NCBI GenBank assembly: GCA_022702545.1
Contig: JAHRBC010000004.1
Location: 3,224,001-3,288,000 of the forward strand
From: Phycomyces nitens
Lineage: Eukaryota; Mucoromycota; Mucoromycetes; Mucorales; Phycomycetaceae
Length of the DNA: 64,000 bases
Reading direction: 5' to 3'
Shown one piece after another: positions 43,807 through 55,000 of the stretch. The notes below the pieces were generated by a model. The model saw only the letters and a program-made list of their open reading frames with translations, ran no database searches and was not told the DNA's origin. Every line of letters begins with the position of its first letter. Within the stretch, counting starts at the first letter, position 1. Position numbers and translations under genes: made by a program.

Positions 43807-45542
43807 TTATATGTAAAGTTTCTTTGGCAAAGGGATGACCAGCATCCTCTTTATACCATTTCGGCTTGTGTGCATGGCAGTCGCAACTTCCAAGAGAAGG
43901 CGATGGACTGGCAAGATGCACTCATGGGTAGCAGGAGAAAAGCCAGGCAAACAGATGTCAACACCTTCATCCTCACGCAAACGATCATAGGATACATCAT
44001 ACCATCTGACAAAGGCGAAAACATGCTGGCTTTGATGAGCACGGCGATTTAGATGAACAGAGGCAGAGAGAGGTGGCGTGAACTGGTGGACAAAAATATA
44101 CTGTATTTCGCCAGTATATGCGGTCTGGTTCTCACCAGTGCTGTTGCCAAACAAAGCTTGGACACGAGATCCACCATTTCCAGAGCCATTGTGCCCATGA
44201 TATACTTGGCGAAGGAGATTTATCGATTTTAGCTTTATGATCTGATTGTCAACAAACAACGAAGAAGAAGTGGCATGTTGATAATGCTGGAGGGTGTCAA
44301 TGTCATACGTATCCACATAGTAAGCCAACAATTGAGGATAGTCAACATCACTCATTTTTGTGGCAGACTTTTGCAACAGAGGAAACGCAGAGGGTGGAAG
44401 AGGCTCGTTACCCTTGATTGGGAATTCGGAATCTTGGGATGCATCCACAAAATTTTGAATTCGGAATGGGCGTCGTGTTGGTGCAGGTGCAGGTGCAGGT
44501 GGAGACAAGCTGGCAAAGGACGAAGAGAGCTTGGCAATGAGTGGGAGGAAAGGAGCTGATATCGAAGACTTGAGGATGGCATTTGTATAGTCCTCCTTGT
44601 ACAAATTCTGGACAAATGTTTTCATAAACGTTGACTTGAACCCATCTCTTCTGTTTGTCTCGATGTTCTTCAACAATCCATTGTATCTCTCAAACCCAAA
44701 GAGCCAATAGCCGTACACTGGTCCAAAATCACGAATGGTCTCGCAAAGATGGAGGTGTAGGTGCATATTGCAGGTGAGGACAGTGTGTGGGTATTGTTGT
44801 TCACAGGCTTGACCAAATTTTTCCAGGTGACTATGGGCTTCATCAAGTTCGTCAAAAGTGATGGTTGGCTTGGTAAGAAGGCGGCAGGCGTCGACAAAGC
44901 TGATCCAATTCTGGAACTTGGCAGCAGGGAGAACAGTCTTCAACAGAGCAGGGGAGTAAACGAGCACCCAGGATTTCCACTCGTCGGCCTTCATATGGGG
45001 AAATCCCTTCCCAATCTTCGTCTTCAACACTGCGTAATCTGCAGGCAACACCATGGTCTCTGCCACCATCTGCATCTCACGAAGATTGTTGTCTGTGATC
45101 AGACCACTGGCAGTCCACGTCTCGACCATCCTCTTTGCCGTTCCCAGGAATATGTTGTGCATGGGATCAATGATCGTTCCACGTACTAGATCAAAGTATC
45201 TAAGGCAATGCAACTGCGACCATCGAACACCATTTTCGACCTCCAGCTGATGCCTTTCTGAGGGCGTACTTGCACTCTTCCACTCCTCAGCATGCACCCG
45301 GTTTTCAGCACCATTTGCAAGCCTCCACTTGGCAAACTCGAACCCACGAAAGTCTACATGGCTTGTGCCTTCCAAGTGAGAGAAACTACGGCTGCATTTG
45401 TAGCATGCATGCGTACTGTTGTGGGACGTGAATCCACTGGTTTTTCTGGCGGCAGGGATATCACATGCAACCATTAAGAGCGCAGCATGGACAGTTACTC
45501 CAGTGGGGTGTTCATAACTTGGAATAGACATTCCAACATACA
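43807..45542 (-). pseudogene. Transposase of B', C-terminal part
   Basis: Colinear with codons of the B transposase from M-Y-V-G-M-S-I-P to the end (stop TAA 43807). Contains ACDIPAARK and IDPMHNIFLGTAKRM. It is cut at 45542 by the left end of element C. The N-terminal part resumes at 57661. Confidence 0.9.
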
Positions 45543-45789
45543 CACTGCAAAAATGGTGTTACTTTACATATGTATAGTATGTTGAAGTTCTGTGTCCCAG
45601 AAAAGATAAAATTGTAATTCAGATATTTTTTTATAAAATCCATTTCAATAATGGTTTGGCCATCACCATTGGCTAAAAACCATTGTGTACCTTTAGATGT
45701 CAAAGTCAAACTCAATTAAAGTGTAATAAACTATTCTTTGAACTCCTTTTCTTTACTGCTAAACATAATTATAAACATTTTATTTAACA

Positions 45790-48700
45790 ATGGCTCCCAC
45801 ATGCAACTCAAGAACTAAAAAGGAGTGCAGATGCTCCATGTGCAAAAATAAAGAAGGTGGATATGATATGTTGTCTCTCCAAACTTTCAACCGTCATTTG
45901 AAAAAAGATAATGAAAACAAATTGGTTGCCCAAAGATGTAAGATAAAAAATTTAATTTCTAATATTCAGCAAAATAATGTTTATATTTTATTATCTTGTA
46001 ATAAAGCAACTGAGACAACCAGTTATGTACTTGATTCCATTGCAATTGATAATGCAGAGCTTTCTCAGAGTGAACAATATGAAGCCAAAGTTGATTATGA
46101 GTGCAATGGTAAGAAGAATTTATTTTTCATTGGCTGTTTAGGGCTAATATTTTGATTTTATAGGCCCAATCTCTTTTGAAGAAACTAGAGCTGAGATGAC
46201 AAGAAGCCTACCTTTTTCCGAGGCAGATTCTGTCTTTGGGTTTGAAGAACAAGATCCTGGTAATGATAGCTCTGAGGAAGAAGATGAAGATGATGAAAAC
46301 AGTGACTGTGAGATACTTGAAGATGAAGGTTTGTATAATAATAATCAATATCAGGCCCTTAAACAAACTCTCATAAATTAATACTCCTTATAATAGATTA
46401 TTCTTCAGAATCCATCTTGAAATTAAATTTCATTCACCGTTTCATTGTGATCAACATTGCACTCTTTGTATCCTTGTATGTTGTTGATGAAGGTGCAGTT
46501 GTCTTGATTACCATTGTGAACAAGATCCTTGCATTGTTTTTTGATCCATTCCGCCTTCCTGTCAGTGTTCCTGGACTCAAAAAGCTGGCTGGTATGGACA
46601 CTTTGACAAATGGTATCACAAAGTATATTTCTTGCTCTGAGTGCCATAAAGTATATGAGAACGATTTGGCTGCTCCATCTCATTGTATCTTTGACAAGTT
46701 TGGGAAAAACTCTGTGTGTGGCAACCCACTTTTTGTGTCTGGTTCTGTATCAAGAATCCCAAAAAAGACATATGTTTACCATTCCCTCAAAAATTCTCTC
46801 CAGAAGTTCTTCCACCGCCCTGGATTTGAAGATTTGATCAACTCATGGAATCGTGGCCCAAAGGCAGAGGGCATGATGTTTGACGTGTATGATGGGAAAA
46901 TGTGGAACAAATTGGCTGATGTAAATGGAACCCCCTTTGTTGACAGTGAGCGATCTCTCATGTTGACATTGAACATTAACTGGTTTCAACCATTTGATGG
47001 TGTAACATATTCTTGTGGCGCCATCTACCTTGCAATCAACAATCTTCCACGGGATATCAGATTCAAGAAAGAGAATGTGATCCTTGTTGGATTAATGCCT
47101 GGACCCAGAGAAGCGAAAACCTCAGAGATAAATCACTATCTCAAACCACTGGTCAATGAGTTGGAGGATCTCTACAAAGGAATTCGAATGAAAACTTACC
47201 AATGCCCATCTGGTGCAACTGTCCATGCCGCTCTCTTTCTGGTTGCATGTGACATTCCCGCCGCAAGGAAAGTATGTGGGTTCACCTCCCATACAAGTAC
47301 AAATGCTTGTCATAAGTGTAATCGTCGGTTCACTCGGTTAGCTGGCACAAGCTCCATTGATTATTCTGGATTTGATTCCTCAAAGTGGCTCCTTCGCACT
47401 AGAGATGATAATCATAAGGATGCTGAGGTCTGGAGAAATGCAGCCACTCAAGCCGAGAGGCAGCGCCTTGAAGTTGCCAGTGGTGTTCGCTGGTCCGAAC
47501 TGCATCGTCTCCAGTACTTTGACGTTGTCCGCTGCACAATCATTGATCCAATGCACAATCTCTTCTTAGGCACTGCCAAGAGGATGATGGAGAGATGGGT
47601 TGCAGATGGTCTAGTCAATGATAAGAGTCTTGTTGCCATGCAGAAGATGGTGGAAAAGATGGTATTGCTGCCAGACTACACAACATTAAAGACAAAGATT
47701 GGGAAGGGGTTCCCCTTCATGAAGGCAGACGAGTGGAAGTCGTGGTGCCTGGCATACTCACCTGTGGCATTGAAGGGTGTCCTTCCAGAAAGGAATTTCA
47801 GGAACTGGATCCTTTTTTTGATGCATGCCGACTCCTGGTAAAGCCTAGTATCACACAAGAAGAAATTGGCATGGCACACCAATATCTCCAGGATTTTTGC
47901 CAAGGGTGTGAGTCTATCTACAATGCTGATTTGTTGTCACCGAACATGCATCTGCATCTCCATCTATCAAAAACGATCAAGGATTTTGGGCCCGTCTATG
48001 GATACTGGCTTTTCAGTTTTGAGCGGTATAATGGCATCCTCAAAAACTTCCACACCAACAAGAAAAATGGATTTGAGTTGACGTATATGAAGAAGTTTGT
48101 GGAAGAATCGCATAAGGACGACTTTGCACAGCATATTCTTCAATCTGTTGATTCACATACCTTTCTTGATATATTCAGAAAATCATTAGAGCCTAATAGC
48201 AAACAAGGAAACCATGCAAGCCAACACCATTTGTTTTCTCTTCCTGAGTTCTTGAATGCCGCACAAGACCTATTAATGGCAATCAAAGGGAATGAGCCAC
48301 TGCCACCGTCTGTATTTCCATTTGCAACAAAACCTTTGTCACCAATGTCAAAGTCAGAGTATGATTGTCTTGTGGAATACTATCAAGTCGCGTACAATGA
48401 CAAGAACATTTCGAGTTGCAAAGAGAGCATGGCAAGCTCTGCATTTGTAAATGACTGGATCATGATGCTAAAGTCAATCAACATTCTTGGGCAGGTGTTC
48501 AAAGGTTCCAACGACAACAAACGGGGCTCATATATTCAGGCATTGTTTGTGGAGAACAGGACAAATGCAGTATATGCATACGTTAGAGAAATCCAATATA
48601 TTTTTATACATGCTTTTAGTCCAATATCAACAACATCTCCCATGCGCCACAACAGCCAACATACCTTTGCTTTTGTCAAATGGTACAAAACCACCTCTGA

Positions 48701-49486
48701 CATCAGTAGAGAGTTTGAAGGTACTGAAATTCAACAGGACACTTTTTCACCATTGGATTTTCAGAGCGTGTTGCCCATCTGTTGTGGGTAGAGTAAAAAT
48801 AAGAAAGATACGAAAGAATTCGTGAGAACTTGTGTAGGGTGTTTATTATCAAGAAAAAGGTTGTCTTTCTACACAGAACTAACTACTGATATTTATATGT
48901 TTTCTGATTTATAATTCAGTATATGCTTTGGTAATATTTATCACGATGAGTCATCTTCCAGGAGTATTGTCTTTCTGGAAAGATCCAGAGAGACCTATTG
49001 ATATGATACTTCTCCAGTCAGATCAGCCAGAGAGCTTTGGTAAAGAAGAGCATTTATGCTATTGGTAATATTTTAATATTCCGACCCAGATACTTGGGTA
49101 ATGTTTTAGAATTATTAATTCATTGTAGTTGTAGTCTCTCAATCAAGTATTCATATAATAAATGAAATATGTAGATGGAATATAATGATGCCATTAGATA
49201 AATATGTGTATATCTGTATATCCCATATTATGGTGATAACAATAATAATAATAAATAATAATCAATTATGTGTATGATGATCTGTGTATTGGATAATCTC
49301 ATAAAGGCAGATCTGTTTGACTGGAATAGCTGAGGATATTATTTTATCCTTCAGTCTTACTCTCAGATTCAGCAGTGATCAATACTCATTTACAACACCA
49401 TCCATCATATTCTCATGCCTGTGGCCATACTTGACTATAAAACCAAGAAAATTGTAATTCCTTTGCCCAAAAAAATCTATTTTTAA
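45790..49486 (+). pseudogene. CACTA (tnp2-type) transposase of element C, frameshift and solo LTR
   Basis: Exons 45790-45937 (finger C-R-C-S-M-C-K-N ... F-N-R-H), 46007-46108, 46164-46328 (acidic) and from 46397 onward. The large exon has DVYDGKMW, LNINWFQPFDG, LVGLMPGPREA, ACDIPAARK and IDPMHNLFLGTAKRMM. In LNINWFQPF the family's first catalytic Asp is Asn (near 46977). A one-base change in a T7 run at about 47813-47819 shifts the frame in the N-W-I-L-F block. The second part runs to V-L-P-I at 48779, is interrupted by the LTR, and resumes with H-H-I-L-M-P-V-A-I-L to TAA at 49484. Close to A over 47230-47700 (over 95% by eye) but more distant elsewhere, which suggests gene conversion or recombination. 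Confidence 0.85.
48780..49397. mobile_element. Solo LTR, 618 bases
   Basis: Starts TGTTGTGGG and ends TTTACAACA, so it has the TG...CA ends and a 6-base inverted TGTTGT/ACAACA. It is flanked by 5-base copies CCATC at 48775-48779 and 49398-49402. Removing it and one CCATC restores the transposase reading frame. No internal retrotransposon genes are present, so it is the product of LTR-LTR recombination. Family (Ty3 or Ty1 type) cannot be told from the LTR alone. Confidence 0.88.
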
Positions 49487-49570
49487 TTTTTAAATATATC
49501 TACCTTTATCTTCATATTAATTAAGTCTTCAACAGTTGTTATTAAGCATAGAGATATAGTGAAAAATTAT

Positions 49571-50835
49571 TTATTCACTGTTAACGACCCAGGGTGGCAA
49601 TGACAATGCAAGGTTACTGGGAACAGGAGTAACCTTGACCGTTCTTTGGTATTGGGGCATTGTTGGCTTTGACTTCATTTTGGATTTACCCAAGTCACGT
49701 TCTTTTGTCATATGGTCAATGACTGTCAAGAGTTTGTTGAACTACGTTTATTTTATTAGTTTTGTTTTTTCCTCTTATACTAAATTATATTGTCTTTTAT
49801 AAAAGATATTTACCTCCTCACTTTGCCAGCTGGGACGAGCAACTTTCAAAACACGTACTGTATAGCCAACAGCAATCTCCTCATCCCCAGATTCACCATC
49901 TGACATTGCTTCCTTCTGAAGAAGATTGCTGTAGGCCATTTCTCCAAAATTGTCTGCAGCACGACCCATCTCCTCATCAACAAGTCTCCAGTTACTTTCA
50001 TAAAAATCTTTACAACGAGAGCAGATCTAGTTTTTTTTAAATAAGCATAAAAGACAAATAAAATATTTAATTATTATAAACCTGCTATTACAAACCTCTG
50101 AAATACGGCTGCTCAATTGTCCTTTACGCTTCTTGACTTCTGCCTGCTCAATTGTCATATTGGCATACCGATGGTAGGTCTTGTAGTTATTTTTTATTTT
50201 GGCAACTACCATACCAGGCCAAAAACCAGCAGCACGGGGCTGGGAAAGAATATACTCTTTCAAGTAGTTGATGACAGCAATATTGTCTGGGTAGTTGATC
50301 TGCTCATCCTTATTCCACCTCTTTTTGCTTTCATTTTCAGCAATCAGAGATAGATCATTGGATGGGAAGTCTTTCTTCCACATCTTGTCACTGATCAATT
50401 CCTAAATATAATTTATTTAATAGTGTCATATTATATTATATAACAAGTGGCTCTTACCAGGATAATATCACCCATTCCAGTAATACCTAGCATGTTTGGA
50501 GGGGCTGAGGAAGGAGCAATTGCAATTGGAACAGCCAATTGTTGTTGAATCACATTGTTTGCATGGGCATCGGCCAATGCACCTACAGCCTGGTGAGTCT
50601 TGCCCTGACTGTCAATAAGCATGCCAAGCTTATTGTTGACAGCTACCATGTTGCTATTGACACCATTCAGCATGCCAATTATTGCCTCGTACCGCTGGTC
50701 TTCATTGGCAACAGGTGGGACTCTTTGAGCAATCTGACGATTGTCAATTCTACCAGCCTGAACCTGGTGAGAGGCTGTAGCCTCTGCATTCATTCGGGTT
50801 TGGCGTCCTGGAGTTCTGGGAGTGTTGGATGGCAT
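49571..50835 (-). CDS. CACTA accessory protein of element C
   Basis: Exons 50458-50835, 50096-50401, 49814-50026 and 49571-49741 give 355 aa. The last three exon lengths (306, 213 and 171) equal those of A. Conserved blocks are W-K-K-D-F, S-Q-P-R-A-A-G-F-W-P-G-M-V-V, K-K-R-K-G-Q, A-M-S-D-G-E-S-G-D-E and A-R-P-S-W-Q-S-E-E. Exon 1 contains a likely helical stretch (M-L-N-G-V-N-S-N-M-V-A-V-N-N-K-L). Open throughout. Convergent with the transposase, 84 bases between stops. Confidence 0.8.
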
Positions 50836-52047
50836 TTTCTTTATAGAAATATTAATTTTTTTTTATTAATTTATATTGATTTTTTGGATAGTTTACATAC
50901 ATGATAAGATATAAGAGATAGTAATATTCTTGGTAACTTGAGAGCAGAGAAAGAAGACTTATTTAATAAAAACTTTTTTATATACAAAGAACATCTTGGA
51001 AGTTTAATATCATAATAAATATTGTAATCCAGTTTGGCCACATTATTTTAATTGCCTCGATTATGAGGTGAAAATAATTTTTATTTAAACATTTTTGTTT
51101 TCATTTTTTTTATTTTTTCTCTTTTTCTCTGTTTATTACTTGCACTTGTAGTATGTCATGGTGTGTGATTTTACATTATATTTTACATTACTCTAATACA
51201 ATTATAATATTGTAGATGCTTATTTAATAATGAAAGATACACATACTAGTTCTCTTTTCATTATAAAAAGGTAAATCAATTGATAAAGATTTTATTTACT
51301 TGCTAACTACCCTATTACAGATTTTACTATTTGTTTACAATAATGGGATTTTTAAATAATAAGCATATGGTATGTCTACTTAAAGAAATATATCTTTATT
51401 TTCTTACTCACATTTTATTTTTAGTATCTATGTAAGGTCATCTAAGTATTGCAATATAGTCATCAAATACTGAAATCCCATTGATTATAATTTGCTTGGC
51501 AAGTAGCATTTCTATACAAATTTATTTTTTATTAACATTTAATATCAAGATCATGCTATATAGTATCTTTATATAATTCCCCCCTGATATTTTTATAATA
51601 ATGGTAAGTGGATAAATATTCAAATATATTTATACAATGATATCAAATTATTAATCATATTTTTATTATATAATTTTATTTTAATAGATATCAAAATGTG
51701 CAATTAGTTTATATGTCATGATTGTAAAGTATCTATCTATATTATTCTATTATCTAATGAAAAGGTATGTTGTAGTATTAATTGTATAGTAATCCATATT
51801 ATAGACAGAGATATATTGCAATAGATATTATAGTATTTACAAAATATTTTTATGAAATAAATTTTTTGGTAAACCATTTGCCACAACATATTTAAAAGAA
51901 GTATTCTTCTATTCTGTTCTATCAAATAAAAATTTTATCATTTATCCAGAATATTATGTCCAATAAAACGATTTTAAAATGGATTCAAGTATACTTGGAA
52001 ACCAAATAATTGATTGTAATGTCCAATAATGTTCTTTTAAAACATAC
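50836..52047. other. Right subterminal region of element C, left of Helitron H4
   Basis: AT-rich. It includes a CT-rich tract near 51100-51140 and intron-like GT..AG pairs up to about 51430, in the position of the third gene of A and B, but I could not build an open frame. GTCCAATAA...TTTTAAAA words near 51959 and 52020, and a related one near 57392, may be subterminal repeats. Confidence 0.4.
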
Positions 52048-55000
52048 AAGCGCTGCTTGCTCTCCGAGGGCTCCCTGATTACCTCCCAACTACAGGCAGA
52101 AAGAAATATCTGGTTCTACTGCAAAGATCTAATTTTACGATTTCGTAGTATCTATGGCTATAGGCTGTTATTGAGGTTCTACTGAGTTTATAAATTATTT
52201 TGACTACTGGTTACATTATTAGAGTTTTAATAGTTTGGTTCATCCATTGACTTTACTAATAATTGGATCTACATTTTAATAAGAGGATAGACATAATATA
52301 AATTATATTGGTAAATAGTTGCTATAGGTTGTAAAAGATATTTTAAGTTATTAGTGAGGATATAATATAGAAAATTTATTGATGTTAGGATAAAAGTATA
52401 TGTTGATAAAACTGATGATGTGGGAACTAAAGAAGAACTTCTTTATATACAACATTTTTTGTGGTGGATACATTTTTTGGGACAGCCACACACACATTTG
52501 TTGGATCTGTTGCCCTGGAGAGTGCAACGTACAGCTGACCATGAGAAAACACAGGATGCTCAAGGTAGACACCAACATGAGACAATGTCTGTCCTTGAGA
52601 TTTGTTAATTGTCATGGCAAAGGCAGCCTGGACAGGAAATTGACGGCGTGAGAGCTTAAAGGGAAACTCGCCTTCATTAGTTGTCATATTGAATCTTGGG
52701 AGGAAGTATTCAATTCCATTATTGCCTTGATCCAAACGTTTGATGCCAATGATGTTTGTTGTGAGTGTGGTTACAAATACTTTTGTGCCATTACATAGTC
52801 CAGCTTCTGGATCGACGTTGCGCATGATAAGAAGAGGCATACCAATTTTCAACTTGAGTATATGAGGTGGAATACCACTGCAAGTGAGGTAATTGAGGAA
52901 CTCGACTGGGTATCTGGCATTGTCTGCATCCGGATCATCAGAATCCATGACCGTGTCTAAAGAGCAATACTCTTTGGTGTCTCCAGGAAATATCTTGATG
53001 GCAACATCATTGATTTGGGTGATCATGTTGTTGGTTGGTGCAAGGATGGCATTGTGGCTGTAGTAGTGGGGCTGCTGGTTGATTGAGGAAATTTGAGGAT
53101 ACACCTTATTAATAAGGGTTCCATAGCTTTCCGAGTCAATACACCACTGTGGAGGGAGCTCAAGAGTGTGCTCATGTTCTCCGTCACCATTTCCAATAGC
53201 CAATAACTTTGCAGCGAATTCAGCAGCAAGAGGACCACTTTGAGAAACTCTCATGTTCTGGATCAAACGGAACACTTTTACAAATCTCCAGAAAGTAGCT
53301 CTGTTTAAGCACTCTCCTACAACCTGAGATCGTGTGCCTTTCTTCACAACAGGCAAGATTTGACGAAAGTCTCCGCCAAACACAAACACTTTTCCACCAA
53401 ACGGAATTCTCTCATAGACAGGGTCTACTGCACCCATAATGTCCCGAAGGCATCTGTCAACAGCCTCAAAGCTGTGTTTGTTGCACATTACGGCTTCGTC
53501 CCAGAGAAAGAGTTTGGCTTTTTGTAGAAGCCTTGCGTGGGAAGATCCAAGTGATATACCACAGGAGGAGTCATGGTTTGCATCTAATGGTATCTTGAAC
53601 CTGCTGTGTGCTGTCCTTCCACCGGGCAATAGGATTGCGGCAATTCCAGAAGTAGCGACAGGGAGAGTGATTTCATCCTTGGATCGTACATAGTTCAAAA
53701 GTGCTTTGAACAGCAACGATTTTCCTGTCCCGCCTGGCCCATCAACAAAGAACAGTCTGCTCTGGGGTTCACTTTCGAAAAGATTCAGGGATGCAACAAT
53801 TTGATTGTAAGCGATCTTTTGCTCTGTGTTGAACATCCTCTGAACTACTTCAAGTACCTGCCTTTCTTCTTTGGCGTCGTATCCTCTCTTTTCGGCCATT
53901 TCAAGTGCCTCAAGAATTGGAATATCTCCCATATCCGTAACAAATTCTTGCGGCATTGTTGGGTAATCCGAAAGGTTATGGCCAGTAACCTGGAGTCGAG
54001 ACTGTATGTCCCCAAGAGCCCTTTTTAAGATCAACTCTTTCTGTTCCTCACTCAAGTCCATTGTTGTAGTTGGAAGAGTATTTAGAATCTCGAAAAAGTA
54101 GTCATCAGCCATATCATCTTTGTACTTTTCCCAAAGAAGAGAAGGATCAGATGGAGAACAGTTGGTCAGAATGTATGTGAACAATGCACGAATTATTGAG
54201 GCCGAAGGGGAGAGTTGTCTGGCTTCATCCATGCACTTATCCCATTCATTGTCATCCGCCAAGAGCCCAAGAGCAAGAGCAGCTTGTTGGAAGGTTCCAT
54301 ACACAATTCCATCTACGGTCTTGATACTCGAAAAACTTGTTGGTCCTCGTACTTTGAGCAGGAGCATCCGAAGACAAAACAACTCCATATTTGACGGACT
54401 GGCGGCATATATCCGAGATACAACATCTTTAAATGGAGGTCTGCTCCTTGCCTTCCATTTTCTGCTGGCAGCCATCCAAGTGTAATACTTTGGTATTTCA
54501 TTGTACGCATATTGACGTGCATTTTCGTCGCAAGCACAGAGTTGGAAAAACGCCAAGAGCTTTGTTCCTTGAGAGAGAGAGTCGCGTGCAAGGCGAAGTT
54601 CTTCTGCAGACATGTCCTCCCGAAAATTGACGTATTGCTCATCAGGTAGATGGATACTGAGTCGTGATACCATTGGGTGGTGCATGTGAATAGGGACTGA
54701 AAATGTGCGCCACACAGCTTCACATGGGCCAATATATCGAGCATTCTGGTACTCAGTAATCTCATCAATAGCAACTGGTTGATCTCGATGTCCAGAATCA
54801 ACAGCAGAATTCTCGTTTGAAATTTCTACTTGTGCACGATCAGAGCCTTTTGTAAGATACTTACACAGATACTTGATGGCACGGGTTGTGGAACAGATCT
54901 CAACATTGATATGGGCATCATACTTGTGACAGAGGTATGGATTGTATGGGACAACATGTTGGTTTGTTACAACGAAATGTCCACGGCCAAAGATGTGAAA

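Noticed and set aside
48487..48825. Plus-strand 112-aa ORF at the end of the C transposase
   Set aside because: An alternate frame of the transposase that runs into the solo LTR.
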